Below, piece after piece: positions 6,177 to 12,580 of a stretch of 20,443 nucleotides of DNA (position 1 is the stretch's first letter; every line of letters starts with the position of its first letter). The stretch covers positions 1-20,443 of the forward strand of contig URYK01000048.1 in the NCBI GenBank assembly GCA_900552125.1. The letters run 5' to 3'. Under the pieces are notes generated by a model. It searched no databases, was not told the origin of the DNA, and saw only the letters and a program-made list of their open reading frames with translations. Source of the stretch: an uncultured Solobacterium sp. (GTDB lineage Bacteria; Bacillota_I; Bacilli_A; Erysipelotrichales; Erysipelotrichaceae). The translations under genes were made by a program, and so were the position numbers.

Positions 6177-6788
6177 CTACTCTATTGACTGAAACATTTC
6201 ATCATATATTTTTGTAAGCTCTTTTTGTTCGTCTTCTGTCATTGTTCGCTCATGCGCGTCGTGTCCATCTACTGTACCAATATGTGCATTCATAATTTTA
6301 CCATTTTTCACAAATACCACAAAAGGAACATAAAGCTGATATTTCCCTTCTTCATCCTGATTCATATATTCCTTAGCATATGAAATCAGTTCTTTTTTTT
6401 CATCATCCGTATACAATAATTCTTTTTGATCATCACGTGTACGAATATATAAAATCTGCTGATTATTTTCCTTCGCAAGTTCATCTAAAATAGGCACCGC
6501 CTCTACACACCATGGACAATCTGGATATCCAAAATAAAGGATAGCAGTTTTCTTATTGCGGAAAATAGACAAGGCTTCATCCATGCTTGTTTCCACAAAT
6601 GCATTATTTTCTTCATCAATCCCTTCGTAATCTTTCATATCTGCTGATTCATCAATACTGCATGTCGTCCCTTCTTCTGAACAATATGCCTGATTAGAAC
6701 TATTCTGCTGTTCAATACTTTTGTCTTCTGCTGCACTGCATGCGCATAACACACAAGCTAAAGCTAATGAAATATATTTTTTCTTCAT
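6177..6788 (-). CDS. Thioredoxin-like lipoprotein with CPWC motif
   Basis: A 203-aa exported protein. The ATG at 6786-6788 is preferred over the GTG two codons upstream because GAGGTG lies 5 nt before it. A lipoprotein signal peptide ends at LCAC with lipidated Cys17, followed by an acidic, Ser/Gln-rich linker to about residue 60 that contains two more cysteines (near 36 and 43). The thioredoxin-like domain has YPDCPWC with active-site Cys91 and Cys94 and the cis-proline loop YVPFVVF (Pro155). It likely acts on disulfides outside the membrane. It is the first gene of an operon with the ECF S component. The substrate is unknown; a bacteriocin-transport-accessory type is possible. Confidence 0.85.
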   Translation of the reverse strand: MKKKYISLALACVLCACSAAEDKSIEQQNSSNQAYCSEEGTTCSIDESADMKDYEGIDEENNAFVETSMDEALSIFRNKKTAILYFGYPDCPWCVEAVPILDELAKENNQQILYIRTRDDQKELLYTDDEKKELISYAKEYMNQDEEGKYQLYVPFVVFVKNGKIMNAHIGTVDGHDAHERTMTEDEQKELTKIYDEMFQSIE

Positions 6789-6800
6789 GACCACACCTCA

Positions 6801-6823
6801 TTTTTCATGAAAAAATTATACCA
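6801..6823 (-). promoter_or_regulatory. Promoter of the lipoprotein-ECF operon
   Basis: Minus-strand TGGTATAAT (TATAAT at 6815-6820, TG element at 6822-6823) is an extended -10 promoter about 26 nt before the ATG. The palindrome TTTTTCATGAAAAA (6801-6814) directly follows the -10, a possible operator. Confidence 0.5.
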
Positions 6824-6872
6824 TACTTCCTCTTTTTTCACATTATTCCTACATAAATTTGCAGAAAGGTTT

Positions 6873-6901
6873 TTGACATTCATTTATGAATACAGTAAAA
6901 T
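6873..6901 (+). promoter_or_regulatory. Promoter of the ATP-grasp gene
   Basis: TTGACA (6873-6878), 17-nt spacer, TAAAAT (6896-6901): a full consensus -35. The spacer contains the inverted repeat ATTCAT-TT-ATGAAT (6878-6891), which could bind a regulator. It lies 35 nt before the ATG. Confidence 0.8.
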
Positions 6902-6936
6902 TTACATATATAGGCAATTAAAGAGGAGGAACGTGT

Positions 6937-8115
6937 ATGAATTTTATTTTTATTTCTCCAAATTTTCCTGAAAGCTATTGGCTTTTCTGTCAGGGATTAA
7001 AAAACAATGGCGTCACTGTATTGGCAATTGCGGATACCTCTTACGATTCATTAAGCTTAAATCTCAAAAATTCAATTCATGATTTCTATCAAGTTTCAAA
7101 TTTAGAAAATTATGATGAAGTATTTAAAGCTGTAGCCTGGTTTACATACAAATATGGAAAAATTGATTGGATAGAATCAAACAATGAATACTGGCTTCGT
7201 CAGGATACAAGATTGCGACAGGATTTTCATGTGTTAAATGGAATTTCGTATGATGATTTAGATTATTGTCAAAGAAAGCATTGTATGAAAGAATGCTTTA
7301 AACAAGCTGGAATAAAAACAGCTCGCTGGCAATTAGCAACCACCTTAAAAGATGCCCTTGAATTTGTATCTTTAGTTGGTTATCCAATTGTCATAAAACC
7401 TGACATTGGTGTAGGTGCCAGCGATACCCATAAGATAAAAAACGAAGAAGAACTTACTTCCTTTTTTGAAAAAGGGTTAAAAGAGGAAATGATCATGGAA
7501 GAGTTTATTGAAGGCAGCTGTTTTTCATTTGATGGCATTACAAACAGTAAAAAAGAAATTTTATTTACTTCTTCTCATCAATATACCGATAGTCTTATGG
7601 ACGTAGTAAACGAACAAAAAGGTATTGGCTGTTATTCATATAAGGATATTCCTGAGGACATTATAGAAATAGGGACAAGAGCTGTTCAGGCATTTCCAAG
7701 CGCTCAGCGTTTCTTCCATTTTGAATTTTTCCGTCTAACCAAAGATCAGCCAATCGGCAAGGCAAATGAAATTATCGGATTAGAAGTAAATATGCGACCA
7801 CCAGGAGGCTTTCTTCCTGATATGATTGATTATGCAAATGATTGTAATGTCTATCAGCTTTGGGCTAACATGATAGTACATGATACAGTTCAATATAAAC
7901 AAGAAAGAAAATATTCCTCTGGTTTTATAGGTCGTCGTGATCGTTTGACTTACCAGCATACCATGCAGGAGATAAAAGATCTTTATAGAGAACATGTACT
8001 TCTAATTCAGCGAATGCCAAAAGCATTAGCTAGCGCTATGGGAGATGAAATAATCGTTGCTCGCTTTAAAACAGAAAGCGAAATACAGGATTTTTTCCGA
8101 TTTGTACAAGAATAA
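6937..8115 (+). CDS. ATP-grasp ligase, substrate unknown
   Basis: A 392-aa cytosolic enzyme with the three-part ATP-grasp fold. Residues 1-110 form a Rossmann-like pre-domain. The ATP-binding lysine lies in YPIVIKPDIGVGASDT (149-164, Lys154), followed by the adenine-region acids EEF (188-190). The metal-binding part has HFEFF (261-265) and LEVNMRPPGG (282-291, Glu283 and Asn285). Such proteins activate a carboxylate as acyl phosphate and join it to an amine or thiol, as in amino-acid ligases and carbamoyl-phosphate synthase-like enzymes. AGAGGAGGA and a consensus promoter point to strong expression as a single gene. No neighbour reveals the substrate. Confidence 0.88.
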   Translation: MNFIFISPNFPESYWLFCQGLKNNGVTVLAIADTSYDSLSLNLKNSIHDFYQVSNLENYDEVFKAVAWFTYKYGKIDWIESNNEYWLRQDTRLRQDFHVLNGISYDDLDYCQRKHCMKECFKQAGIKTARWQLATTLKDALEFVSLVGYPIVIKPDIGVGASDTHKIKNEEELTSFFEKGLKEEMIMEEFIEGSCFSFDGITNSKKEILFTSSHQYTDSLMDVVNEQKGIGCYSYKDIPEDIIEIGTRAVQAFPSAQRFFHFEFFRLTKDQPIGKANEIIGLEVNMRPPGGFLPDMIDYANDCNVYQLWANMIVHDTVQYKQERKYSSGFIGRRDRLTYQHTMQEIKDLYREHVLLIQRMPKALASAMGDEIIVARFKTESEIQDFFRFVQE

Positions 8116-8154
8116 CAAAATAAAAAAAGCTAAATAAATAGCTTTTTTATTTTG
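8116..8154. terminator. Bidirectional terminator between convergent genes
   Basis: CAAAATAAAAAAAGCTA and TAGCTTTTTTATTTTG form a long A/T stem with one bulge around an AATAAA loop. It starts right after the ATP-grasp stop codon and includes the stop codon (8147-8149) of the opposite-strand gene. T-runs exist on both strands. Confidence 0.8.
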
Positions 8155-8410
8155 ATAAAGCATCTAGAAATACATTGCGGATTGCATCTTTGGAAGGTAC
8201 CCCTTCAAATAACTTTATACCATCTACAAAATAAGCAGGTACATACCAATAATCCATCTGATCCGCAATTTCTTTGTATTCCTCTTCTTCGATTGTTTCA
8301 ATTTCAAGCTGACTAAATCTTTCATCTTCACTTTGAAGTTCTTTCATCATTTGAAAGGCAGCTTTACAATGAGGACAGTTTTTTAAATACATCATTTTAA
8401 TTTTTTTCAT
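8147..8410 (-). CDS. Small thioredoxin/glutaredoxin-like protein (CPHC)
   Basis: An 87-aa cytosolic protein. The start is the ATG at 8408-8410, because AGGTGAT lies 3 nt before it; 16 extra in-frame codons upstream have no such signal. Active-site Cys12 and Cys15 lie in KNCPHCKAA after a first beta strand (KIKMMYL). The conserved cis-proline is in WYVPAYFVDG (Pro58), and a glutaredoxin-like GVPSKDAIRNV helix follows. It probably reduces disulfides in the cytoplasm, like other small thioredoxin-fold proteins of anaerobes. The redox partner is unknown. Confidence 0.87.
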   Translation of the reverse strand: MKKIKMMYLKNCPHCKAAFQMMKELQSEDERFSQLEIETIEEEEYKEIADQMDYWYVPAYFVDGIKLFEGVPSKDAIRNVFLDALSK

Positions 8411-8481
8411 ATTATCACCTGTTCCTACTATATCATATGATGAGCTAAAACTAAACACATATGACTTTTCTATCGTGTTTC

Positions 8482-8522
8482 TATTATTTATACTTCCCTG
8501 ATGTATAAATAATATGTATAAT
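8482..8522 (+). promoter_or_regulatory. Esterase promoter with 12-bp inverted repeat
   Basis: TATTATTTATAC (8482-8493) and GTATAAATAATA (8503-8514) form a perfect inverted repeat with a 9-nt spacer. TATAAT follows at 8517-8522, 20 nt before the ATG. A weak -35 (TTCCCT, 8494-8499) falls in the spacer of the repeat, so a bound protein would block or replace it. This is operator-like; the regulator is unknown. Confidence 0.5.
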
Positions 8523-8542
8523 TATATGCAAGAGGTGATGCT

Positions 8543-9307
8543 ATGATTGAAAAGAAAAAAATTTACATTCCTTGTTTTAAAGATATGCGTATATTACATA
8601 TCTATTTACCTAAAAACTATAATCAGACGCATCATCGTTATCCTGTTCTCTATATGTTTGACGGTCACAATTTGTTTTATGATGAAGACGCCACTTATGG
8701 AAAATGCTGGGGATTAAAAAAATGGCTAGATTGTCATAACAGTCAGCTGATTGTCGTTGGTTTGGAGTGTAATCACATTGGAAATCAGCGTTTAGAGGAA
8801 TTCTCTCCTTATGATTTTAGTGACCCAAATATTGGACATATCACTGGTAGAGGAAAGGAATTGTTTAAATGGATCACTAGTGATCTTAAACACTGGGTAG
8901 ATCATACTTATCGAACATTGCCTGATGTTTCTCATACTGCTATAGGAGGTAGTTCTATGGGAGGTCTTATGGCACTATACGGTATTTTATCCTATCCAAA
9001 CATTTATTCAAAAGCAGCTGTCTTATCCCCCTTTGTATATTATGTAAAAGAACAATTAGCTAAAGATATCAGTCAATGTTCTTCTCTAATACACCATGAT
9101 ATATATCTTTCCTGGGGAAGCGATGAGTTTTCCAGTAAACAGCAGCTTGCCTTAGCTAGCAGCTATCTTGTGAAACTACTACAACTGCTTCTTCAAAAAA
9201 GCCCTAATGTTTACCCTAATCTAGTCTATAAAGGAAAACATAATGAAGAAAGCTGGGAAAAAGAATTAGATATTTTGCTTCCATGGCTATTTCGTGAAAC
9301 CAGCTAG
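8543..9307 (+). CDS. Esterase-family alpha/beta hydrolase
   Basis: A 254-aa hydrolase of the putative esterase family (esterase D / enterochelin esterase-like). It has the early strand and oxyanion region YPVLYMFDGHNLF (33-45), the nucleophile elbow GGSSMGGL with Ser138, a likely acid near WGSDE (Asp194), and the catalytic His233 in GKHNEESWE. It has no signal peptide, so it acts in the cytoplasm. AGAGGTGAT precedes the ATG. The family cleaves esters of many kinds, including siderophore, acyl and acetyl esters; the substrate is not evident. It stands alone, between its own promoter and a terminator. Confidence 0.88.
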   Translation: MIEKKKIYIPCFKDMRILHIYLPKNYNQTHHRYPVLYMFDGHNLFYDEDATYGKCWGLKKWLDCHNSQLIVVGLECNHIGNQRLEEFSPYDFSDPNIGHITGRGKELFKWITSDLKHWVDHTYRTLPDVSHTAIGGSSMGGLMALYGILSYPNIYSKAAVLSPFVYYVKEQLAKDISQCSSLIHHDIYLSWGSDEFSSKQQLALASSYLVKLLQLLLQKSPNVYPNLVYKGKHNEESWEKELDILLPWLFRETS

Positions 9308-9309
9308 AA

Positions 9310-9337
9310 AGCAGTCAAAATTTCGACTGCTATTTTT
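9310..9337. terminator. Terminator of the esterase gene
   Basis: AGCAGTC (9310-9316) pairs with GACTGCT (9325-9331) around an 8-nt loop, followed by ATTTTT. It starts 2 nt after the esterase stop. Its right arm includes the stop codon (9330-9332) of the convergent nitroreductase gene. Confidence 0.85.
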
Positions 9338-9914
9338 CATGCGCAATAATGAGTTCATCAAGAGAACGTTTTGGTACATGATGGACATCATCCTCATCTC
9401 GATAATAGCTGATATTTTGTCCAGGTTTTGCATCTTCAAGAATGATTGTTTCATCAGGTTTTCCAATCGCTAGTATTAGATGAGGCATCAGATATTCATC
9501 TAATTGTAAAACCTTTGATAAATCCTTTGGATTAAAATTTCCAATCATACAGCCGCCTAGCTTGTTTTCAACTGCGCGAAGCAACATTGTCTGTGCAACA
9601 ATACCAACATCTTTCAGAAATGCCTGCATGTTAGATGCGATTTGCATATCCTGACAAATAACAATAAAAGCCTGAGGATAATGTCCTGGATATGGAAGTT
9701 CTTTTTTCAAAGCCTTTGCCCATCCTGTCAAGGGCTGGATCTTATTTAAATCTTCCTTTGTATATGCCAGATAATACTTTAAAGGCTGTTGGTTTACACT
9801 AGAAGCACATAATCTGGCATGTTCTACTAAATCAAGCAATTCTTCTTTTTTTATTTCTCTTTTTTCATCAAAACTGCGATAACTACGATTTCTTAATACT
9901 AAATCCTTTAACAT
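9330..9914 (-). CDS. Nitroreductase family protein
   Basis: A 194-aa FMN-dependent oxidoreductase. The N-terminal RNRSYRSF (8-15) provides the phosphate-binding arginines. The motif SSVNQQPLKYY (39-49) is typical of the FMN site, and KLGGCMIGNF (118-127) is the conserved glycine pair loop. The length is normal for the group. Natural substrates may be flavins, quinones, nitro compounds or halogenated aromatics; sequence does not decide. AGGTGAG precedes the ATG. It lies 42 nt after the MFS gene with no terminator between but with an extended -10 promoter in the gap. It may be expressed both with the transporter and alone. Confidence 0.92.
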   Translation of the reverse strand: MLKDLVLRNRSYRSFDEKREIKKEELLDLVEHARLCASSVNQQPLKYYLAYTKEDLNKIQPLTGWAKALKKELPYPGHYPQAFIVICQDMQIASNMQAFLKDVGIVAQTMLLRAVENKLGGCMIGNFNPKDLSKVLQLDEYLMPHLILAIGKPDETIILEDAKPGQNISYYRDEDDVHHVPKRSLDELIIAHEK

Positions 9915-9941
9915 GTACTCACCTCAAATTTATTATTTATT

Positions 9942-9950
9942 AGTATAGCA
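9942..9950 (-). promoter_or_regulatory. Extended -10 promoter of the nitroreductase gene
   Basis: Minus-strand TGCTATACT (TATACT at 9942-9947, TG element at 9949-9950) lies in the 42-nt gap after the MFS gene. The -35 is poor. It may give extra expression of the nitroreductase. Confidence 0.4.
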
Positions 9951-9956
9951 CATTCC

Positions 9957-11177
9957 TTATATATTCTGGTTATAAATAGGCAAAATTTCTTTCTTATTGT
10001 GAACTATACACAACAACAAAACAAAGAAAGCCATGCCTGCAAATAATACAGCACAGAATGGATATGAAATATATTGAGCAATCCAGCCTGCAAATAATCG
10101 TGCGATGATCGTTATAAAGGCGATTAATACCTGAAATAAAGCATCAACACGTGCTCGCATATCATTAGGAATATACATTTTTGTACTTGATTCCCGTATA
10201 TTTAAAGAATTAATTCCTAAAAATCCTTGAATAAAACGAATGACAATCATAAAAGGATAAGGCAGAAACAGCCAAATCATATCAAAACTTTCATATAATG
10301 TATACACACTTACTGCCACTTTATATCGTTTTTTTGTAGGAATCTTAATAAAATAATGGAGTACACCACCAATCATACGACCTATTGTATCAGCAGTTGT
10401 TAAAAAGGCATACATAGTTGTTGAAAGTATTGGTGAAGATTGAAACATCGCCATACTTACTAGATTTATTCCTTCTGCACTAGCATTTGTTATAGCCATA
10501 TATTCATAAATTGATCGAATTCCCTTTTCCTTTTTCAAATACCAGAAACCCTGTATTAAATTTTTCCGATAAGAACGAAAGGAAAACGTACTTTTCTTTC
10601 GCCGATCCTGAATGTGAATCTGACTTTCAAAGATTGCCGCCACAATTAATAGTATTCCCTCCATCACACAAATCCAGGCAATCCCCAAATACACATAAAT
10701 TAAAGAAGCAATTGGTGTAAATAAAGCAGTTACACTTGGATATATCAAAGAAGAAACAGAGTATCCTTTTTGCGCAAATCCTTTTGGTATCAAATCTGGA
10801 TATAAAGATGAATATGCCAAAGAATAAATAGTACCTATAGAAGAAGTTAAGAGAGAAAATAATAAGTATGCTACATAAGAAAAATCATGAATAAATAAGA
10901 AATAAGCAAATGCTAAATAAAACCCTCCACTCATAAAATCTAATACATAAATATAACGCTTACGATTACCACTATCAATAAATGGTGCAGCCAGAATAGG
11001 AATAATCACTGTTGGAATTAAAGAAACTGCAGAGAATACTCCTGTTAAAAGTGTTGATGATGTCTGATCAAACACTACTAAAGATAATGCAAAATTCATT
11101 GCTGTTGAACCTATTGCACTAATAAATGTACCTAAGGTAATAATCGTAAAGTCATGTGACCATAATGTTTTATGCAA
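9957..11177 (-). CDS. MFS transporter
   Basis: A 406-aa permease with about 12 predicted transmembrane helices, a charged central loop (HIQDRRKKSTFSFRSYRKN, near 200) and a short polar C-terminus. The fold resembles macrolide-efflux-like MFS proteins such as MefA types, but the substrate is unknown. The start is TTG at 11175-11177: AAGGAGG sits 7 nt before it, and the first in-frame ATG is about 26 codons inside the first helix. It follows the XRE-TPR regulator gene on the same strand, separated by a 14-bp inverted repeat. The nitroreductase follows. The context suggests regulated export. Confidence 0.9.
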   Translation of the reverse strand: MHKTLWSHDFTIITLGTFISAIGSTAMNFALSLVVFDQTSSTLLTGVFSAVSLIPTVIIPILAAPFIDSGNRKRYIYVLDFMSGGFYLAFAYFLFIHDFSYVAYLLFSLLTSSIGTIYSLAYSSLYPDLIPKGFAQKGYSVSSLIYPSVTALFTPIASLIYVYLGIAWICVMEGILLIVAAIFESQIHIQDRRKKSTFSFRSYRKNLIQGFWYLKKEKGIRSIYEYMAITNASAEGINLVSMAMFQSSPILSTTMYAFLTTADTIGRMIGGVLHYFIKIPTKKRYKVAVSVYTLYESFDMIWLFLPYPFMIVIRFIQGFLGINSLNIRESSTKMYIPNDMRARVDALFQVLIAFITIIARLFAGWIAQYISYPFCAVLFAGMAFFVLLLCIVHNKKEILPIYNQNI

Positions 11178-11203
11178 ATAAACCCCTCCTTATCTGTACA
11201 TTT

Positions 11204-11209
11204 ATTATA
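11204..11209 (-). promoter_or_regulatory. -10 box of the MFS gene
   Basis: Minus-strand TATAAT, 26 nt before the TTG start. At 17-nt spacing the -35 position holds only TATTTT, next to the 14-bp inverted repeat at 11234-11271. This would suit a promoter that needs an activator bound at the repeat (inference). Confidence 0.45.
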
Positions 11210-11225
11210 AGTTTTATATTTAATG

Positions 11226-11271
11226 AAAAATAGACCTTATATTTATGAAAATCTATGCATAAATATAAGGT
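11226..11271 (-). terminator. 14-bp inverted repeat: regulator terminator or MFS operator
   Basis: Perfect arms ACCTTATATTTATG (11234-11247) and CATAAATATAAGGT (11258-11271) with a 10-nt spacer. On the minus strand it begins 17 nt after the regulator stop codon and is followed by CTATTTTT, as an intrinsic terminator would be. It also abuts the -35 position of the MFS promoter, as an activator site would. The sequence alone does not separate the two roles. Confidence 0.6.
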
Positions 11272-11288
11272 TAAGATATATAAAATAG

Positions 11289-12470
11289 CTATATTCTGTG
11301 AAAATGATACTTTTCTACAATTTGCAATGCTTCTTTATATCTTCTTTTTTTCTTTAAAGCCTCTATATAATATGGCAGATGAAAATAACGCACTCCATAA
11401 TAGTATAAATCACCTTCACAAATATTTTTCAGACATTCTACATATTCTTCACTATTCTGACCTTCTTTATGCATATGAAGTTCTAAAAAGTGAAGAATCT
11501 CATCACTGTCATTAGTTCGTATCTCTTGATATTTCTGCTTAGCTTCATTTAAATAATGCAAAGCCTTTTCTTGATCAATCTTATCATACAACAAAATAAG
11601 TTTGTGATAACATAAAAAGTCGTTTGGAAGATTACTATTATATGCCTTTAAAAGATATATTTCTGCTTTATCATATTGATTCCACTCCTGATAGACTGAG
11701 CCAATATTATACCAGATCGTACCCTGCAGTTTTTTATACTTACTGCTGCGAATAAGATGTTCACAGCGTGTATAGTACTTCAACATTGTTTTCTCTGCAT
11801 TAACACAAGCATAACAGTTACCAATCTGTAAAGAGGCATATATCATTCCTGAAAGATAACCTTCCTCACTAGCTAGATGATAGGATCGCATAAAATGATC
11901 TATTGCCTGTGAATAATCACCAAGATTAAACTCTAAAATCTCTCCATAACGCAATTCCAAAATACTCCAATCATAATATTTCTGTGCATTCTTTAGGATA
12001 TTGATTGCATTATTAGCTTGTTGATCGTCTACTCGCTCTGTCTGCAGATATAAATAAAAGGCATACTGCATATCATTCATATAGTCTTTAAAGTATTTTG
12101 CATAAGTTAAATAATCAGAAGATTTTTCATACAATACAACAAGTAAAACATAATCTATGCAGAGCGGAGAATGCAACAGTTTATCTGCTTCCTTTTTTAT
12201 TAGATCTAATTCACATTCTTCCTCATAATAATACGCCTCAAAGGCATTTATTATTTTCTGTTTCCATTTTTCTATATACATTTCTTCCTGATAAAATGAA
12301 ACAGATAGAGCTTTAAATAATGCATCATATACTTCCTGGGTCGCGACTACTTTTCCCTGTTCAATTTTACTTAAATATGAAACTGCACAGATTCCTTTAC
12401 ACAATCCTTCCTGTGAATATTGTTTTTGATCACGATAATAATGTATTAAGGCTCCTCTTATATCTTTCAT
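11289..12470 (-). CDS. XRE-family HTH regulator with TPR domain
   Basis: A 393-aa DNA-binding protein. The N-terminal XRE helix-turn-helix spans about 5-58, with the recognition part AVSYLSKIEQGK (29-40). The rest is all helical with TPR-like repeats near 168-203, 207-242, 249-280 and 285-315. This is the layout of RRNPP-type (Rgg/PlcR/PrgX-like) regulators, many of which sense a peptide or small ligand through the TPR region. No propeptide ORF is visible next to it. AGAGGTG precedes the ATG. It is divergent from the metallophosphoesterase and upstream of the MFS gene. An inverted repeat covering both divergent -35 boxes is a natural autoregulatory site. Confidence 0.88.
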   Translation of the reverse strand: MKDIRGALIHYYRDQKQYSQEGLCKGICAVSYLSKIEQGKVVATQEVYDALFKALSVSFYQEEMYIEKWKQKIINAFEAYYYEEECELDLIKKEADKLLHSPLCIDYVLLVVLYEKSSDYLTYAKYFKDYMNDMQYAFYLYLQTERVDDQQANNAINILKNAQKYYDWSILELRYGEILEFNLGDYSQAIDHFMRSYHLASEEGYLSGMIYASLQIGNCYACVNAEKTMLKYYTRCEHLIRSSKYKKLQGTIWYNIGSVYQEWNQYDKAEIYLLKAYNSNLPNDFLCYHKLILLYDKIDQEKALHYLNEAKQKYQEIRTNDSDEILHFLELHMHKEGQNSEEYVECLKNICEGDLYYYGVRYFHLPYYIEALKKKRRYKEALQIVEKYHFHRI

Positions 12471-12490
12471 GGTATCACCTCTATGTAATT

Positions 12491-12519
12491 AGCATAGCCT
12501 AATCAAAACAATATGACAA
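12491..12519 (-). promoter_or_regulatory. Promoter of the XRE-TPR regulator
   Basis: Minus-strand TTGTCA (12514-12519), 17-nt spacer, TATGCT (12491-12496), about 20 nt before the ATG. Its -35 lies back to back with that of the divergent phosphoesterase promoter, 7 nt apart. Confidence 0.6.
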
Positions 12520-12538
12520 TGTTTTCTTGCAATGTCAT
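12513..12538. promoter_or_regulatory. Putative operator between divergent promoters
   Basis: ATGACA (12513-12518) and TGTCAT (12533-12538) form an inverted repeat with a 14-nt spacer that spans both -35 hexamers. CAATGT also occurs twice as a direct repeat here. A protein bound here would affect both genes; the adjacent XRE-TPR regulator is the obvious candidate (inference). Confidence 0.45.
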
Positions 12539-12555
12539 TTAGGTTTGATTATAAT
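12527..12555 (+). promoter_or_regulatory. Promoter of the metallophosphoesterase gene
   Basis: TTGCAA (12527-12532), 17-nt spacer, TATAAT (12550-12555), 25 nt before the ATG at 12581. Confidence 0.75.
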
Positions 12556-12580
12556 AACTATCACTAGGAGGTTAACAACA

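Noticed and set aside
7780..7995. 71-aa minus-strand ORF inside the ATP-grasp gene
   Set aside because: It is an antisense shadow of the conserved metal-binding region, with no ribosome binding site.
11255..11515. 86-aa plus-strand ORF as a peptide partner for the XRE-TPR regulator
   Set aside because: It is antisense to the regulator, starts inside the inverted repeat, has no ribosome binding site and does not look like a secreted propeptide.
12471..12580. Small signalling-peptide gene between regulator and phosphoesterase
   Set aside because: The gap is filled by two promoters and their leaders, and no frame with a start and ribosome binding site fits.
12527..12580. 18-residue N-terminal extension of the phosphoesterase
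   Set aside because: That start lies in the -35 region of the promoter, while the ATG at 12581 has a well-spaced AGGAGG.
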